A stretch of DNA of 64,000 bases from Platycnemis pennipes (taxonomy: Eukaryota; Arthropoda; Insecta; Odonata; Platycnemididae). The translations under genes were made by a program, and so were the position numbers. The stretch's first letter is position 1. Every line of letters begins with the position of its first letter. Positions 22,857 to 34,488 of this stretch are shown piece after piece. The notes beneath the pieces were generated by a model. It had not been told where the DNA came from, did no database searches, and saw only the letters and a program-made list of their open reading frames with translations. The stretch covers positions 9,424,001-9,488,000 of the forward strand of contig OW121857.1 in NCBI GenBank assembly GCA_933228895.1. Direction: 5' to 3'.

Positions 22857-24708
22857 AGCGCTTTCGAATCATTGGATGCAAACGGGACGAGTTTGGAAGA
22901 TTGAGCGAATATCACTCGGAATACAGCGTGGTTGCAGAAAAAGGCCTTAAACCGCTACGGAAATGCCACTAGCAAATAATTAAAATATCACAAAACCAAA
23001 GGCCAAAGGAAGCAATTGACGGGAAACTGTATCTCTCAGAGGAAAACAATGAAAGCTGTTCCCGCAGTACTGAAATGTGAAAATGGTAACCTTTTCCTTC
23101 CTTACTCATAAGTCACGATAAAGCTTCTCACAAAATATTGACGATATGGGGTTTATTTAAATACAAATCACAAGAGGGTTTCATTATTGCCAGACAAGAA
23201 TGTTTTTTGAGGCACCGTGATATGCATTTTCGGCAGGGTCTTTTCTATTTCGAGGCGTGGTTTTTTCAATTTTTTCCTTCTCATCAATTAAAAAATTACG
23301 AGGATAGGAAGTATGCATGCTGCAACACTGAAAAGTAAGTGATCTTCCAGGAAGCCGTTACTGAATGGGTAAAACTCCCGAGTGGGACGATAAGAAATCG
23401 AAGACGTGACGACACTAATTCTTCAGTCGATTTCCAAACCGACAAGCAGATAGGTGACCTAGAGCGAATCTTACCAACTACACCTCGTTTAAACCAGTCA
23501 GCTAAACGCATGACAACTGTGATTAAAATCATCCATTAACACATTTAGGGGTTAGATGGCAGAAGGGACAGTTTTGTCTCAATCTCGCCCCAATAAAGAC
23601 CTTTTATTATTATTATTATTATTATTTAAGGGCCTATCAATCCAGGGGCTCGTGCAAGGAGATAATTCAAAATCTGAATCGAATTTGAGAGTTTGTGATG
23701 CTCAGGACTGTAGACCGAAGATTATGATAACAAATACGACTTTTCACTTCACTGGCAGAGCAGAACAAATTACAAAAAAAATTTTCATTTCAGTACTAAA
23801 TATAATATCACACGACAGACACATTTAGACGACAAGAAACTGCACAATGAACAGAAAGACTTTTCTATACGGCGAACCACTTGACAATACAATGTGACTC
23901 GTACGCGAGACAAGTCAACATTTCAGATAGACAATATGACTTTCCAGGAAACGATATCTGAAGGATAAACAATGGTCATATCCTCATGATAAAATATTTC
24001 GTCAATTTCCGTCCAGAGATAACACACTGGAGTGATTTCAAGAATGAAACACAAGTCACTGTCCACCGCATAGACTCTTTACACTTCTAATAGAACCGCA
24101 GACGAAGTATTATTGATTTAGAGCCTATGAGACGAAAAATTACCCTTTTCTGCTACAAAATTTCACTGTCGGCAACAAATGGAACACCGTCAGGAGAAAA
24201 AATCGATAGATACTTAGCCATTAGATGTAATCTGGTGGTTTGAGGAAAGTTTTCTACTCCTGCTAAAATATTAGAACATCTAGATATCATTGAGAGAAGC
24301 GAGTCAAATGCATGATGTGGTACAAAACGTTATTATCCTCCTGCTCAATTCTAAATTATTTCACACACTCTCCCAAATATAATCCTCAAGAAGCGAATTA
24401 TTCATCACCGTTTACCAAATTCAAGCATCTTCAGACATGAGACATCTGAGGATCTGGTAGCCTGAACCAGTTTAATGCAAAACAAGATAAAACAGAGTCA
24501 CACCAACGGATCCTCAACATTTCCAGCCAAGACACAAGCAAAACTGACGCGGCATTTTGCACTTATTCTGTGAAATAAAAATTATAGTCTTTGGGATCAT
24601 GTTCACAAAATTCCAGCTACATTCTTCAACGATAAATTCTCCATCTTCCCACCAAATGGAATATGGAGGATCAGGTTCAGTTTTCGGTAGAAGGCACGAG
24701 GGCGAACT
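22857..24708. other. No gene recognised; contains a TTA microsatellite
   Basis: About 1.85 kb without LINE tails or MITE ends. The only simple repeat is at 23603-23627. Open frames at 23138, 23339 and 23556 have no recognisable products. Confidence 0.4.
23603..23627. repeat. (TTA)n microsatellite
   Basis: TTTATTATTATTATTATTAT run, about 8 units. Confidence 0.9.
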
Positions 24709-25055
24709 TTACATCTACATCTACACGACACCCTGCAAGCCACTGCGATGGTGCGTGGCAGGGGGTGAAGATCACCAAGCATGCACCACCACCATGCAAA
24801 CAGGCAACTACAGGGTCTCATGCAACTTGATTGTCGTACCACTCTTGAATTGCATCTAAATCCTTGCTAAGCGATTTCCTGTCCTCTTCTTTTGATATAC
24901 CCCTATACACTACCGCATCGTCTGCAAAAAGTATAAGCTTATTACTAACTGGGGTACCCAAATCGTTTATGTATAAAAGAAATAGAAGCGGACCTAGTAC
25001 GCTACCCTGGGGAACTCCCGATGTGACTTTACAGGACGCGACGGATGTATTTTCG
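24709..25055 (-). mobile_element. LINE-A relic: RT core joined directly to the 3' tail (internal deletion)
   Basis: Minus strand. Codons for TSGVPQGSVLGPLLFLLYIN and LILFADDAVVYRG form the RT core with its catalytic FADD box. After DLDAIQEWYDN (about 24835) the sequence jumps straight to the LINE-A 3' UTR and tail (24709-24832). All C-terminal ORF2 codons that other copies have (RRAARFV ... DCRTDRFK, roughly 0.7 kb) are missing. The copy therefore has both an internal deletion and a 5' truncation. Confidence 0.85.
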
Positions 25056-27618
25056 GAGGGTAGGATAGAAGGACAGGGGTTCAAAGCGTGACTTTCTCCG
25101 TGTCGAGGGGCAGCGAGGAGGAACGCCACACGAGAAAGGAGGGAGGAGCCCTTTAATGCACGCGACGCCTCGAAGTGCCCCGAATGCCACGGTTCCATGT
25201 CCCCCGCCCTTACAAGCAGCTGCTTCGCTGAACACTGGAGGGGGCTGCGGCGATTCTAGTCTTAAGTACCATAGATGCGCGTGAAACGTTATACACGTGT
25301 CTTATTAGCGACCGCTATGGGTAAAAGTGTAAAATAAATGCTCTTTACCGATTTGATATTTTGGTAATTCGACGTTATTTTTAACACGTGACCCAATGGT
25401 ACATACATGAAAAACATTTCGCTATACTTTGATAACATGTGTACAATTTTCTTCTAAATGTAAACTAATTATAAGCATATAATTATAATTTGTACTAACA
25501 AATATCACGGTGTTTTACCGAGGCAAATCAATGCAAACAAGCGTATTCAAATATAACTTTCATCTTAATTTCGAAATCCGCTATTCTTTGTTGTTCTAAG
25601 TCATAACATGCTTTTATTAAGGAATATATACAATAATTTTTTAAATATATTTTCCATGATGGAATGTACTTAAATGTACAGTTAATCTAAATAAAATGTG
25701 GTCCTAGTTGTTTTCTACGTACTTCGAACTAAAGATCAATATCACAATTTCTTATCCACCCTTGTCTCCTAACTGTTTTTATGATGATGACAATCCCGTA
25801 GTACTGACTGTTCGAAGGGTGGAGTTTCTCTGCTAAATAAATAGTTAAATTAAGATTAACAACAAAATATTTGGGAATGCATAAGCCCTGGTAGATCAAA
25901 TTGCATGGATAGGGGTTATTCCGGGCGAATTTCACGTCTTGTGATGTGTCGAGACTTTCTACGATTTCTCAACTCAAGAAGTCCACAGTAATCAATATTC
26001 AGAAGTAACTCTTTTCCATGTAAACCACCAGTAGCTTTGCGAATACTAAATTAACAACTCAAGGGTCCCATGAATTTTCATGGAGCGGGGATGAATATTG
26101 AGAGGCATTAAATGGATTAAAACATTAAAGAGGGTCCCGCAGGCTGGAAGGGAGAGATTTTTCGCCGATTGAAATAAAAAATTTCAATTTATGGAAAAAT
26201 CAATGTTGGAGTCAAAAGGCGTTCTTCACTCAGGGATTGTATCCCTAGCGGAGTAAGGACTACAGTTCTAAGAAACAGCGGGGAGAGGGCATTACCCTGT
26301 TCCCAAGCACAATGCCTGAGGTTACTTGACACGACAACACGCTCTAAAAAATCTCGGCGATCACATGACCTCTGATCTCACATTTCTAATTTTATGAAAA
26401 GAGTCACGCCCCATGCACACTCACTCACCGAGTACGAAGAGCGAAAGCCATCAGATTCGAGAGGATTAAGCGTTCGCAAACAAGACGGATGGGCAGAGCA
26501 ATCCGATTAGTTCTGCAGTAAGACAGGAGATAAGAAAATGTTTCCCAACCGCCACAATCGCGATAAAATGTCATTCCCAAATTTAAATTATAAGCAATCT
26601 AGGTCGGAGCGATAGTGATAATGCACACGATATGCATCTGAATGACAAAGCGACGGAATCCAGAAAACATCCGAAAATATGGTAGGTGAAGGGTCTGATT
26701 ATCAATACGCAACCACTCAATGAGGATATAAATGATTTAAGGTATCACCATTAGAAGATGGTGGATGGAGAGTCGATAACGGAATCACGCAATGCTAGTA
26801 GCCAGTAACTTATTTTCTGCCATTAGCGAATTCCCCACACGCTCGGAGGCGAAAAATAAGCGAGTCTTTGACGAGATGAAAAATCGGTCAAGAGGTAATA
26901 ACACAAATTCGGGGCATAGCAATAAAATGGAAGATTCGAGCTAACTCAAAACCCCAATCGGCCACGGCACAGCATGGAACAATGGCTTCCACATAAAGCA
27001 GACTGAATATTAAGGAAGTATCTTGCCGAGTGGTTCAAAGTGGAAGGTGTCGAAGGTCTGGGAAGGAAGGAAGTTGCGGGAAAGCAAGGCTCGAAGGAAA
27101 AAATAATTCGGAAGGCGTCTGTCTTCGGACGGGTCGATCTCCATGGATACGGGAAAATAAACAATGCTAGCGGGGAAGAGTCTCCGGGCCACTTATCCCC
27201 CTAAACCACGCAGCGAGGGAAGTTTATCGAGAAAGGGCGAGGGATAAATATGTGAATGAAAAGAGGTGTATCAATAGGTGCAAGCACTCTCGCCTTAAAT
27301 AAATCGACGCTTCACAATCGACGAGGAGCGAAACATCCGACATCGCTTCAAGCGCACACCTCTCCAGAAAAACAGGCGAAACGGGAGTTGGGGCTCCACA
27401 ACACACTCCTTGTGATTGCAAGCAAAGAAAAGTATTGACAGTCAAGACAGAACACGAAACGGCATCGAGGAAAACCAGGCAAGAGGCTGCTTGCGCGTGC
27501 TTTAGAGCGTGAAGTAAGAAGTTCAGTCTTTCTCGCAGGAGAAAACATCCACTCTCACTTTTACATCACCGTCACCTTAGCGACAAGATGCCTCAATTTA
27601 ACCGGTGTCGAGACTTCC
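25056..27618. other. 2.5 kb with no gene or known repeat recognised
   Basis: Mostly AT-rich (25300-26000) then ordinary sequence. Short open frames on both strands (for example 26946-27164 and 27224-27445) resemble nothing I recognise. Confidence 0.4.
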
Positions 27619-27621
27619 TAA

Positions 27622-28147
27622 AGCCTGAATCACACGATCATTTTTTACGTCCCTTCTCAAGGATAGCTCAAATGATCGTCTGACTTGATCACGTCAGGGA
27701 TAGCGGCAATGATAAGGATCGCTGTCCCTTTTTTCGTCATTTGACAACGTCTTTTTTTCCGTCCCTCGGGCGTTATAGGTGCTCCCGTCATTTAGCCAAT
27801 CGGAGCGCACGCTCGGAAAGAGCGGAGTAGGTTACCGTATCAAAAAAGATAATATCTCGCGAACAGAAATGTATTCCTCCACACATTTTAGTAAATAGGA
27901 TTAATGCCATACCTAAGTATTCCTTGGCACTGGACCGCCATTCCAATATTCACAGATATCAAGGTAATGTTTATTTATGTTTTGCTGTTATTGAAGACGA
28001 CATAAATACACAAAGGTTATGGAATTAAGAGAAGGGACGGTAAAAATGATCGTGTGAGCGTTGAGCTATCATTTTTGCGGTCCCTGAAAGCTATAGCTTA
28101 AATGATCCCTTTAAAGGGACGAGAAAAATAATCGTGTGATTCCGGCT
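27622..28147. mobile_element. Harbinger-like MITE, family H2 (526 bp)
   Basis: Ends AGCCTGAATCACACGATCA and TAATCGTGTGATTCCGGCT are inverted repeats of about 40 bp with a few mismatches, including GGGACG-type subterminal words. Target duplication TAA at 27619-27621 and 28148-28150. Non-coding. The end signature AGCC..TCACACG matches H1, H3 and H4 in style. Confidence 0.8.
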
Positions 28148-28395
28148 TAAACGATCCAGTACCAAATGCGGCACCAGGAGAATACGAAAAAAAAGTACTT
28201 CGGTAAAAACGGGGAAGGAACACACCTGTTAAGAGGTTTGAACGCTGGGGGTAGTAAAGAAAGGGTGAGGAGTCATAATAGGCTTAAATAATCACATCAT
28301 TTCCAAAAACGTCAAATGTAAGACTAACCACAAACACCTATGGAGGCAGGGATACAGCGAGAAACTAGAAAGAGATTATAACATCAACATAGCTA
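28148..28395. other. No gene seen
   Basis: Short spacer between the H2 MITE and a LINE-B copy. Confidence 0.4.
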
Positions 28396-29741
28396 AGTAA
28401 TGTTGAAATTAAAATCTTATGGGTTAGACAATAATATAATATCATGGATAAATGATTTCCTTCATGATCGGGTACAAAGGGTTGTTCTGGACGGTGTTAC
28501 CTCCCCGGCAATTGAAGTCACTTCGGGTGTCCCACAAGGTAGTGTGATAGGCCCACTCCTGTTCCTTCTGTACATAAATTATATAAATAAGGAGGTAAAA
28601 AGTAAGCTTCGTCTATTTGCCGATGACGCAGTAGTGTACAGGGAAATTCTATGCCCAAATCATAAAGAATATTTAAATGATGACCTAAAAGCAATTGAAA
28701 AATAGTGTCATAGATGGCAGTTAGAAATAAATTTTAAGAAATGTGTAGTACTGAATTTTTGGAAAAATAATTGTTCTCCTCCTAGCACGTACAAAATGAG
28801 CAATAATGAAATAACAAACGTGGAATCCATTGTATATCTTGGAATAAGACAGACACATGATCTTTCCTGGGGTAAACACATACGTGAAATAATTGGTCAA
28901 GCTAATCGTAGACTGGGATTCATCTAAAGAGTATTGGGTAAATGTGATGAACATGTATGAGGGAGAGATGCGCTTCGGACCTTATCCTATCCCCATCCCT
29001 TCCATACCTATCCTTATACCTTTCCTTCCGGTCTGAAGCGCCTATTAGTGCGGAAACAGACTTGAAAACACCCATGATGATGAACATGTACGAGAAATCG
29101 GCTACTTTTCCCTTCTTTAGACACCATTTGGAATATGCTCCTAGTGTATGGGATCCCTACGAAATCGGTAAATAACGAACTTAAACGTGTGCAGCGAAGA
29201 TCGGCAAGATTTGTAAAGGGACAGTATGATAAATATACTGGAGTCACCAGTCTATTGAATGAATTAAAATGGGAATCATTGTCAGATCGCAGGTCGAAAT
29301 TTAGACTTAATCTCCTAAATAAATTCCAAGATAATATTTTCAGTGATGACGTTGAAAATATTTTGCGAACCCCAACTTACTCTGGTAGACTGGACCATAA
29401 TCACAAAATTAGAGAAATTGATTGCCGAACTGACAGATTCAAAATGTCCTTTTTTCTACCTGCAATTAGGGATATGAATAGCGGTAAATATGTCCAATAC
29501 TACTGATTGAATCCATAGCATAGGTAGTTGCATGTTGGTGTAAGGTCTTGAAGGTAACCCAACTAACAGCACGTTTTTGCATGCTTAGTATGCTATTTTT
29601 ATCTTTTTGAATATTGCAGTAAAGACTAATATATTAATACTGATCCTTTTAAATTCAGGATATGTGGTGCATGTTTGGTGAGAATTCACCCCCTGCCACA
29701 CATCTTTGAGGTGGCTTGCAGGGTATTATGTAGATGTAATG
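28396..29741 (+). mobile_element. LINE-B copy retaining the RT core, with a nested insertion
   Basis: Longest LINE-B copy of the window apart from the one at 60462. Open codons 28400-28705 read LKSYGLDNNIISWINDFLHD, then TSGVPQGSVIGPLLFLLYIN and KLRLFADDAVVYREIL (FADD is the catalytic box). A stop in the codon after AIEK ends this frame. Later pieces are THDLSWGKHIREIIGQANRR, QRRSARFVKGQYDKYTGVTS and EIDCRTDRFKMSFFLPAIRD. The copy is interrupted at 28958-29078 by a 121-bp insert. Tail at 29687-29736. Truncated upstream of the SYGLD motif. Confidence 0.9.
28958..29078. mobile_element. 121-bp insertion with 12-bp target duplication (SINE-like)
   Basis: GATGAACATGTA occurs at 28946-28957 and again at 29079-29090, whereas other LINE-B copies have it once. 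The insert contains GCGCTTCGGACC and, 60 bp on, GGTCTGAAGCGC, an imperfect inverted pair. It ends in CATGAT, which continues into the duplication as an ATGATGATG run, like the LINE-C tail. No box A or box B was found, so tRNA origin is not supported. Confidence 0.75.
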
Positions 29742-30534
29742 CAGACGGTTTTCCGACGCTTGAGAGTCTGATAGCGATTAGGGATTCCGTGCGTATCTGA
29801 AGCTGAACAAGAGAGGCGGTGAGGTAAGGGAAGCACAATCACTCTCGTAAGTATCCTCATTCGATGGAAGATACCTCATTCCCGCCCTTCAACACCATTC
29901 AACCCTCCCTTCCCCGATCGCTTGAGGGGCTTGGGGCCCCACTGCAAGGACTCGCCGCTCCACCTGGAAGGGTTCCACGCTCCCTGGCTAGCGGTGCCAG
30001 CGAGTACACAGGGAGGGGGAGATGGAAAAGAGTGAAAGCACTCGAGCCTTTTCTTCTTTTCCACACCACCCCCTTCCCTCTCTCTCTCGAAATAGGGGGT
30101 GGGGGGGGCATGCTTGTATAAATAGCCGCACCTTTGGATGGTCCGCACCCACGCCGCTCCCCCTCCTCGCCATACAATATCACGCGACGCCCGGAAGGGG
30201 GAGTATTCCCCCCTTTCCGAGCGACCCCTTCGCATTGGTGCACATCGCATCCATTCAATCAGGTGATGCGCTTTCCGGACGATTCGATATAGGGGCCAAT
30301 GCGGTGGTTGGGACGGTATCCACGAATGCCGAGTAAAGATGCCCCCCTTTTCATGCTGAATTTCAGTTTTTTTTCATTCACTCTCAAATTAGGTCCAAGA
30401 AGAAATAGAATGAGTTCAATAGGGAGCTTTAGGTAAAGGAAAACATATGCTGCGGTCACCATCAAGTGAATTACACAATCATTGGGACATAGCAAACAAA
30501 ATAAACCAAGAAATATCTTATGAATACCACAACA
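29742..30534. other. GC-rich non-element region, no gene supported
   Basis: Open frames run in several phases on both strands (29864-30121, 29876-30250, 29899-30258, 30022-30336), a sign of base composition rather than coding. A TATA-like site is listed separately. Confidence 0.4.
30117..30124 (+). promoter_or_regulatory. TATA-box-like site in GC-rich DNA
   Basis: TATAAATA preceded by a long C/T-rich tract and followed by GC-rich sequence. No transcript or gene can be tied to it, so it may be chance. Confidence 0.2.
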
Positions 30535-31087
30535 AAGAGCGATGTTACTTTTCACTAGTTAGTATGAGTTTCACCTTGAGTATGCAGCCAGAGTATGGGA
30601 TACTTATGAATTAGGTTTGATCAGAGAACTAGACAGTGTGCAGCGTAGAGCAGCTAGGTTCGTTAAAAGGTGTTACGATAGGTTGAGCAGTGTTTCAGAA
30701 TTAATTAAAGAATTAGGGTGGGAATCTTTATCAGAGCGTAGGTTAAAGTACAGATTAAATCTATTAGAGAAATTTCAATCGGATAGCTTTACTGTGGATG
30801 TTAGGCACATATTAAAAAACCAGAGTATTATGCTAGATTCGACCAGATAAATAAGATTAGAGAGATAGATTTTCGTACTGATAGATTCAAAATGGCATTT
30901 TCCCCCGTACTATAAGAGAACAGAATAGGCAGCATAGCAAAGGGATAGGTAGGGGAAATATTTTAGAGTAGTCTGTAGTGCATGATGCATGTATCAATCC
31001 CTTAAATACTATAGATACTAACGATCGAGTTGCATGACTGCCAATAATTGCTTGTTTGCATGACGGTAGTGCTTGGTGATCTTCACC
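30535..31087 (+). mobile_element. LINE-A copy lacking the extreme 3' hairpin
   Basis: Codons from ERCYFSLVSMSFTLSMQPE onward, then IRELDSVQRRAARFVKRCYD (open 30617-30850) and LGWESLSERRLKYRLNLLEK. A one-base loss after ILKN shifts the frame. The 3' UTR is present, but the element stops at GGTGATCTTCACC (31087), before the CCTGCCACACACC..GCAGGG hairpin found in every other tail. Confidence 0.88.
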
Positions 31088-31570
31088 TGAACTTCAATGC
31101 TTTACGGCAGTGAAATTCACTTCATATCCTCATTGACTCCACATTAGTGAGTGGCCGAGGACGCAATCTTCTCTGGGTAAGAAGAGTCGATTCTAATTCC
31201 CCAAATGACTTCTCAACACCGCATCTGCATCCCATTGACCGATTACTTGCATTGCAGGCGCTTGGAAGGCGATACTGCCAGAATCGAAAACTAGTCCCTG
31301 TCGCTCTGCTGAGAAGCCGAGAGGTGTGGCAGGAATCCGTATGTCCCCTTTAAGCCTTTGTAACCGTGGACTGTAATTGATTAGCAAGAGAATCAGCGTC
31401 GACTTGGCGGTTCACCCACTGTTCGCTTTCTCCATTCAGAGAATTCCATTGAACTCCTTACTCTTGCACGGCGTTCTCCTCACCTAAAAGCTTCCTTCGG
31501 GGACGATTTCACCATATTTTATTGCAGCTCGAAAAAAATATGCCTATCTCCGCCTAAGATTGCCAAATGA
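31088..31570. other. No gene seen
   Basis: No feature recognised. Confidence 0.4.
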
Positions 31571-32091
31571 GGTCGTTTACCATATTTTTTATGCCGAATA
31601 TATTAGATTTTGTAAAATAAAAAGACCCATATTTTTCCGTTTCTTGATCCGCCAATTATTTATCGAGTTATAAGCGACGAAATACTGATGTTTTTAACCC
31701 TTTCGGAAAAAAGGGTTGGTACAATTTCTGACGTATACTTCGTCCAATCACAACTGAGCCCGCGAAGCTACTTTGCTTTATCCCAATGCTGGGGACACAG
31801 CTGACTCTGCCAATAGGAGCAGTTGCGATCACATCTGTGGAGCAGAACTTCCGAGAACTCCACTCCACTCCCTTCCCTTCCCCTAAAAGCAGTCAAGGAC
31901 GGGAGGAAAATGACGTCGATGTTATCAAAGAAGCTTTTTCGGAGGGCGTCAACTTTTGCTTATTTTAATTATTGACTTATGAGTGAATGGTTGTGGTTAG
32001 AAGATTAATTTTTTCACTAAAATTCTCTTTTCGTTTCCATCTAACAATTTCGGGTACAAAATTGCGATTTCGGTTCCGAGTAAACGCCCCC
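31571..32091 (+). repeat. 0.52-kb dispersed repeat R520, copy 1
   Basis: Runs from GGTCGTTTACCATATTTTTT to CGAGTAAACGCCCCC. Near full-length copies are at 33396-33918 (inverted) and 51237-51744 (direct), and a 55-bp end fragment is at 44295. The ends are short inverted repeats (GG..CGTTTAC). It carries no open frame of note and is probably a non-autonomous DNA element. No clear target duplication seen. Confidence 0.8.
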
Positions 32092-33055
32092 ATTGCATGG
32101 GCCCAATCCAGGCACGCAAGCGCTCACAGCGAAAAACTCTTTTAAAAATCGCATGAAACATACGAGGTAAAAACGTACGACAATTAGCTTAAGAGGAGGC
32201 TAGCAATAGGAACTTGAGACGCGCGGCACAACTCAAGGTGGGGGGCTTCTTTAGCGCCTCCGACTAAAATTATGACTATGAGAAATAACTTCATTGCACT
32301 ATACAAGACGCTCATAGTGGCGAAGGGAAAACTACATCGTGTAAAGCAATGAATTCAATTGAAAGATGCCTTAATTCACCGACGACTAAGCAGTGAAAAA
32401 CACAGACCTATCGTAATGCATTCAACCATGCGATTTGACCTAGCTCCAAACTGTTCAAGTAATTGCCTCGCGTAAAACGGCCCTGAGAGTGAAGAGCGTC
32501 TACGCAGAGCATAATCTGCTCTGATTATATATTTCGATGATCTTCAGATACATGTAGACAGTGAAGTGGTTGCTTATTCCTTTCAGATTGATCAAAAACA
32601 ATAAACAAAATCGATATCCTTGTAAACAAGGTGACAGATCGAGGAGACACGACGCATGTTTTGAAAACCTATGACTTCCCAACACAGTTTCTGCACTTAC
32701 ACGCCACATCTCTCGCGTCTGTACAACGAATGAGATACATAACCAGAAAAAAATCCAATTTCCTTCACGAAATTTGAACCACAGAATCCAATTTCCGGAA
32801 TAGAGGTCGTAGAGCTGGGGTGTAAAGGGATCGAGCGATCAAACTCGAGTCCGACTTCTCAACACCGGTTCCGTTTCGAACTGAATGCCCGGTGCTCCCT
32901 CACGAGAATCACACAATTCAGTTCAAGCTGCTTCGAAAGCGTTTACACCAATGGGTCCCAGCAGAGTAAAAGCTAAATGGTTACGAATTTCTATAAAAGT
33001 AGGCTGTTACAGTTCACAGTATCAGGCGTCACGTAGTGGAAGTGAGGCATATTGG
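32092..33055. other. No gene seen
   Basis: Spacer inside the inverted R520 pair. No coding or known repeat recognised. Confidence 0.4.
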
Positions 33056-33106
33056 ATGAGTAAAAAACTTTAGCACTTTTCCACAATATATTTAAAATAA
33101 TAAAAT

Positions 33107-33147
33107 TACACAACAAATGTTTCGGCTTACTAAGCCATCATCAGTGT
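33107..33147 (-). ncRNA. Hammerhead ribozyme motif, left arm
   Basis: Minus strand: CTGATGA (33144-33138), stem II TGGCTTAGTAAGCC, GAAAC (33123-33119), short stem III ACA-TT-TGT, T at the cleavage position (33112), then GTGTA. Compared with the right arm, one C before TGATGA is lost, so stem I pairing is disturbed. Both arms also have one extra T between CTGATGA and stem II relative to the textbook core. Activity is uncertain. Confidence 0.6.
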
Positions 33148-33162
33148 GATCACTCATGTGTG

Positions 33163-33205
33163 TACACCTGATGATGGCTTAGTAAGCCAAAACACGTGTT
33201 GTGTA
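33163..33205 (+). ncRNA. Hammerhead ribozyme motif, right arm
   Basis: Stem I 5' strand TACAC (33163-33167) pairs perfectly with GTGTA (33201-33205). CTGATGA follows at 33168-33174, then stem II GGCTT/AAGCC with loop AGT, AAAAC where GAAAC is expected (G12 replaced by A), and stem III ACA-CG-TGT. The predicted cleavage site is after T33200. The G12 change would be expected to cripple catalysis. Confidence 0.6.
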
Positions 33206-33395
33206 ATTTTATTATTTTAAATATATTGTGGAAAAGTGCTAAAGTTTTTACTCATCCAAAAATAGGCTGCTACTTTCACGGCGTATCTTTTTTACAGAGC
33301 CGCTCTATTGCGTCTACCTTTAATAATTTACTCAAACATAACATTCTAGAATATTCAGGCGATAACTGGGAAACATTGGCTCATGACTTAGGAAT

Positions 33396-33918
33396 GGGGG
33401 CGTTTACTCGGAACCGAAATCGTAATTTTGTACACGAAATTGTTAGATGGAAACAAAAAAAAATTTTAGTGAAAAAATTAATCTTCTAACCACAACCATT
33501 CACTCATAAATCAAAAATTAAAATAAGCAAAAGGTGACGCACACCGAAAAAGCTTCTTTGATAACATTGACGTCATTTTCCTCCCGTCCTTGACTGCTCT
33601 TATGGGAAGGGAAGAGAGGGGGGTTCTCGGAAGTTCTGCTCGCATAGATCCTGTCGCAATCGCTCCCATTGGGAGAGCCAGCTGTGTCCCCCCCATTGCG
33701 ATTAATCAAAGTAGCTTCGCGGGCTCAGTTGTGATTGGACTAAGTCGATGTACGTCAGAGGTTGCACCACGCCCACTTTTCCGAAAGGGTTAAAAACATC
33801 AGTTTTTCGCCGCCTATAACTCGCGAAATAATTGACGGACAAAAAACGGAAAAATACGGGTCTTTTTATTTTACAAAATCTAATATATTCGGCAATAAAA
33901 AAAATATGGTAAACGACC
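33396..33918 (-). repeat. Dispersed repeat R520, copy 2 (inverted)
   Basis: Inverse orientation to copy 1: GGGGGCGTTTACTCGG at its left end and ATGGTAAACGACC at its right. The two copies face each other across 1.3 kb, making a long inverted repeat that encloses the hammerhead palindrome. Confidence 0.8.
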
Positions 33919-34488
33919 ACATTGCCGGCACCTTCTTACATAAGATAATGATTCAAATTTTGGTCGTCACAAGGGCTAGAATGGGGTGAACTGATGGTTT
34001 TCCTGGAATTGGTTGCTAAGAACGATTCGTTAGCCACGAGGATAACAAATCCAATACAAGATAATGCGTCCACTTGCTTTCAGTTTCAGAACTTCAGGAA
34101 AACCTTCAGGAATATTATGCATACGTTCCGCGGGGAGTCCTATAAATTGCCAACTCTTGAAATCCAGGTTTTGGTTCCTTGGGTCGCCACGAGAGCAGTT
34201 CTCGACTTGTCAGTCGATAGCACACGACGCTTTATTATTGAGTGGTCCCTCACAGCGGGGAAGGAACCAAAGAGCGAACCAACGAATAAAAAGGTTCCAA
34301 GCATTCGATTTTCCCGTGTTTTCGACGCGGCCCACGGAAGCGATTTGCCTCTCGACCCACTTTGCTCTGGAGGCAAATTTATTTGCGGCTTGCCGATGGA
34401 TTTCAGTAACTATACAACCATGAACCCGAAACAATCCTTAATTCATCCGACACTCGATTTATCGTTTGAACACCTAATTACTACTCAA
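33919..34488. other. No gene supported
   Basis: An open frame of 183 codons (33994-34545) begins here but runs into LINE-B sequence in the wrong phase, so it is not taken as a gene. Confidence 0.4.

Larger units (their letters stand above)
33056..33257. mobile_element. 200-bp palindrome with hammerhead ribozyme arms (Penelope-like relic)
   Basis: Near-perfect inverted repeat: GGATGAGTAAAAA..CTTTAGCACTTTTCC on the left is mirrored by GGAAAAGTGCTAAAG..TTTTTACTCATCC on the right. Both arms continue through CACAATATATTTAAAATAAT and AAAATTACACAACA to a central spacer. Each arm contains CTGATGA, a GGCTTAGTAAGCC hairpin and a (G/A)AAAC box, the hammerhead core. Hammerhead ribozymes in inverted or direct terminal repeats are known from Penelope-like retroelements and retrozymes. 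No reverse transcriptase is adjacent. Confidence 0.75.

Noticed and set aside
29876..30336. Four overlapping frames of 85-124 codons near a TATA-like site
   Set aside because: No homology, competing phases on both strands; only the TATA-like site was listed, with low confidence.
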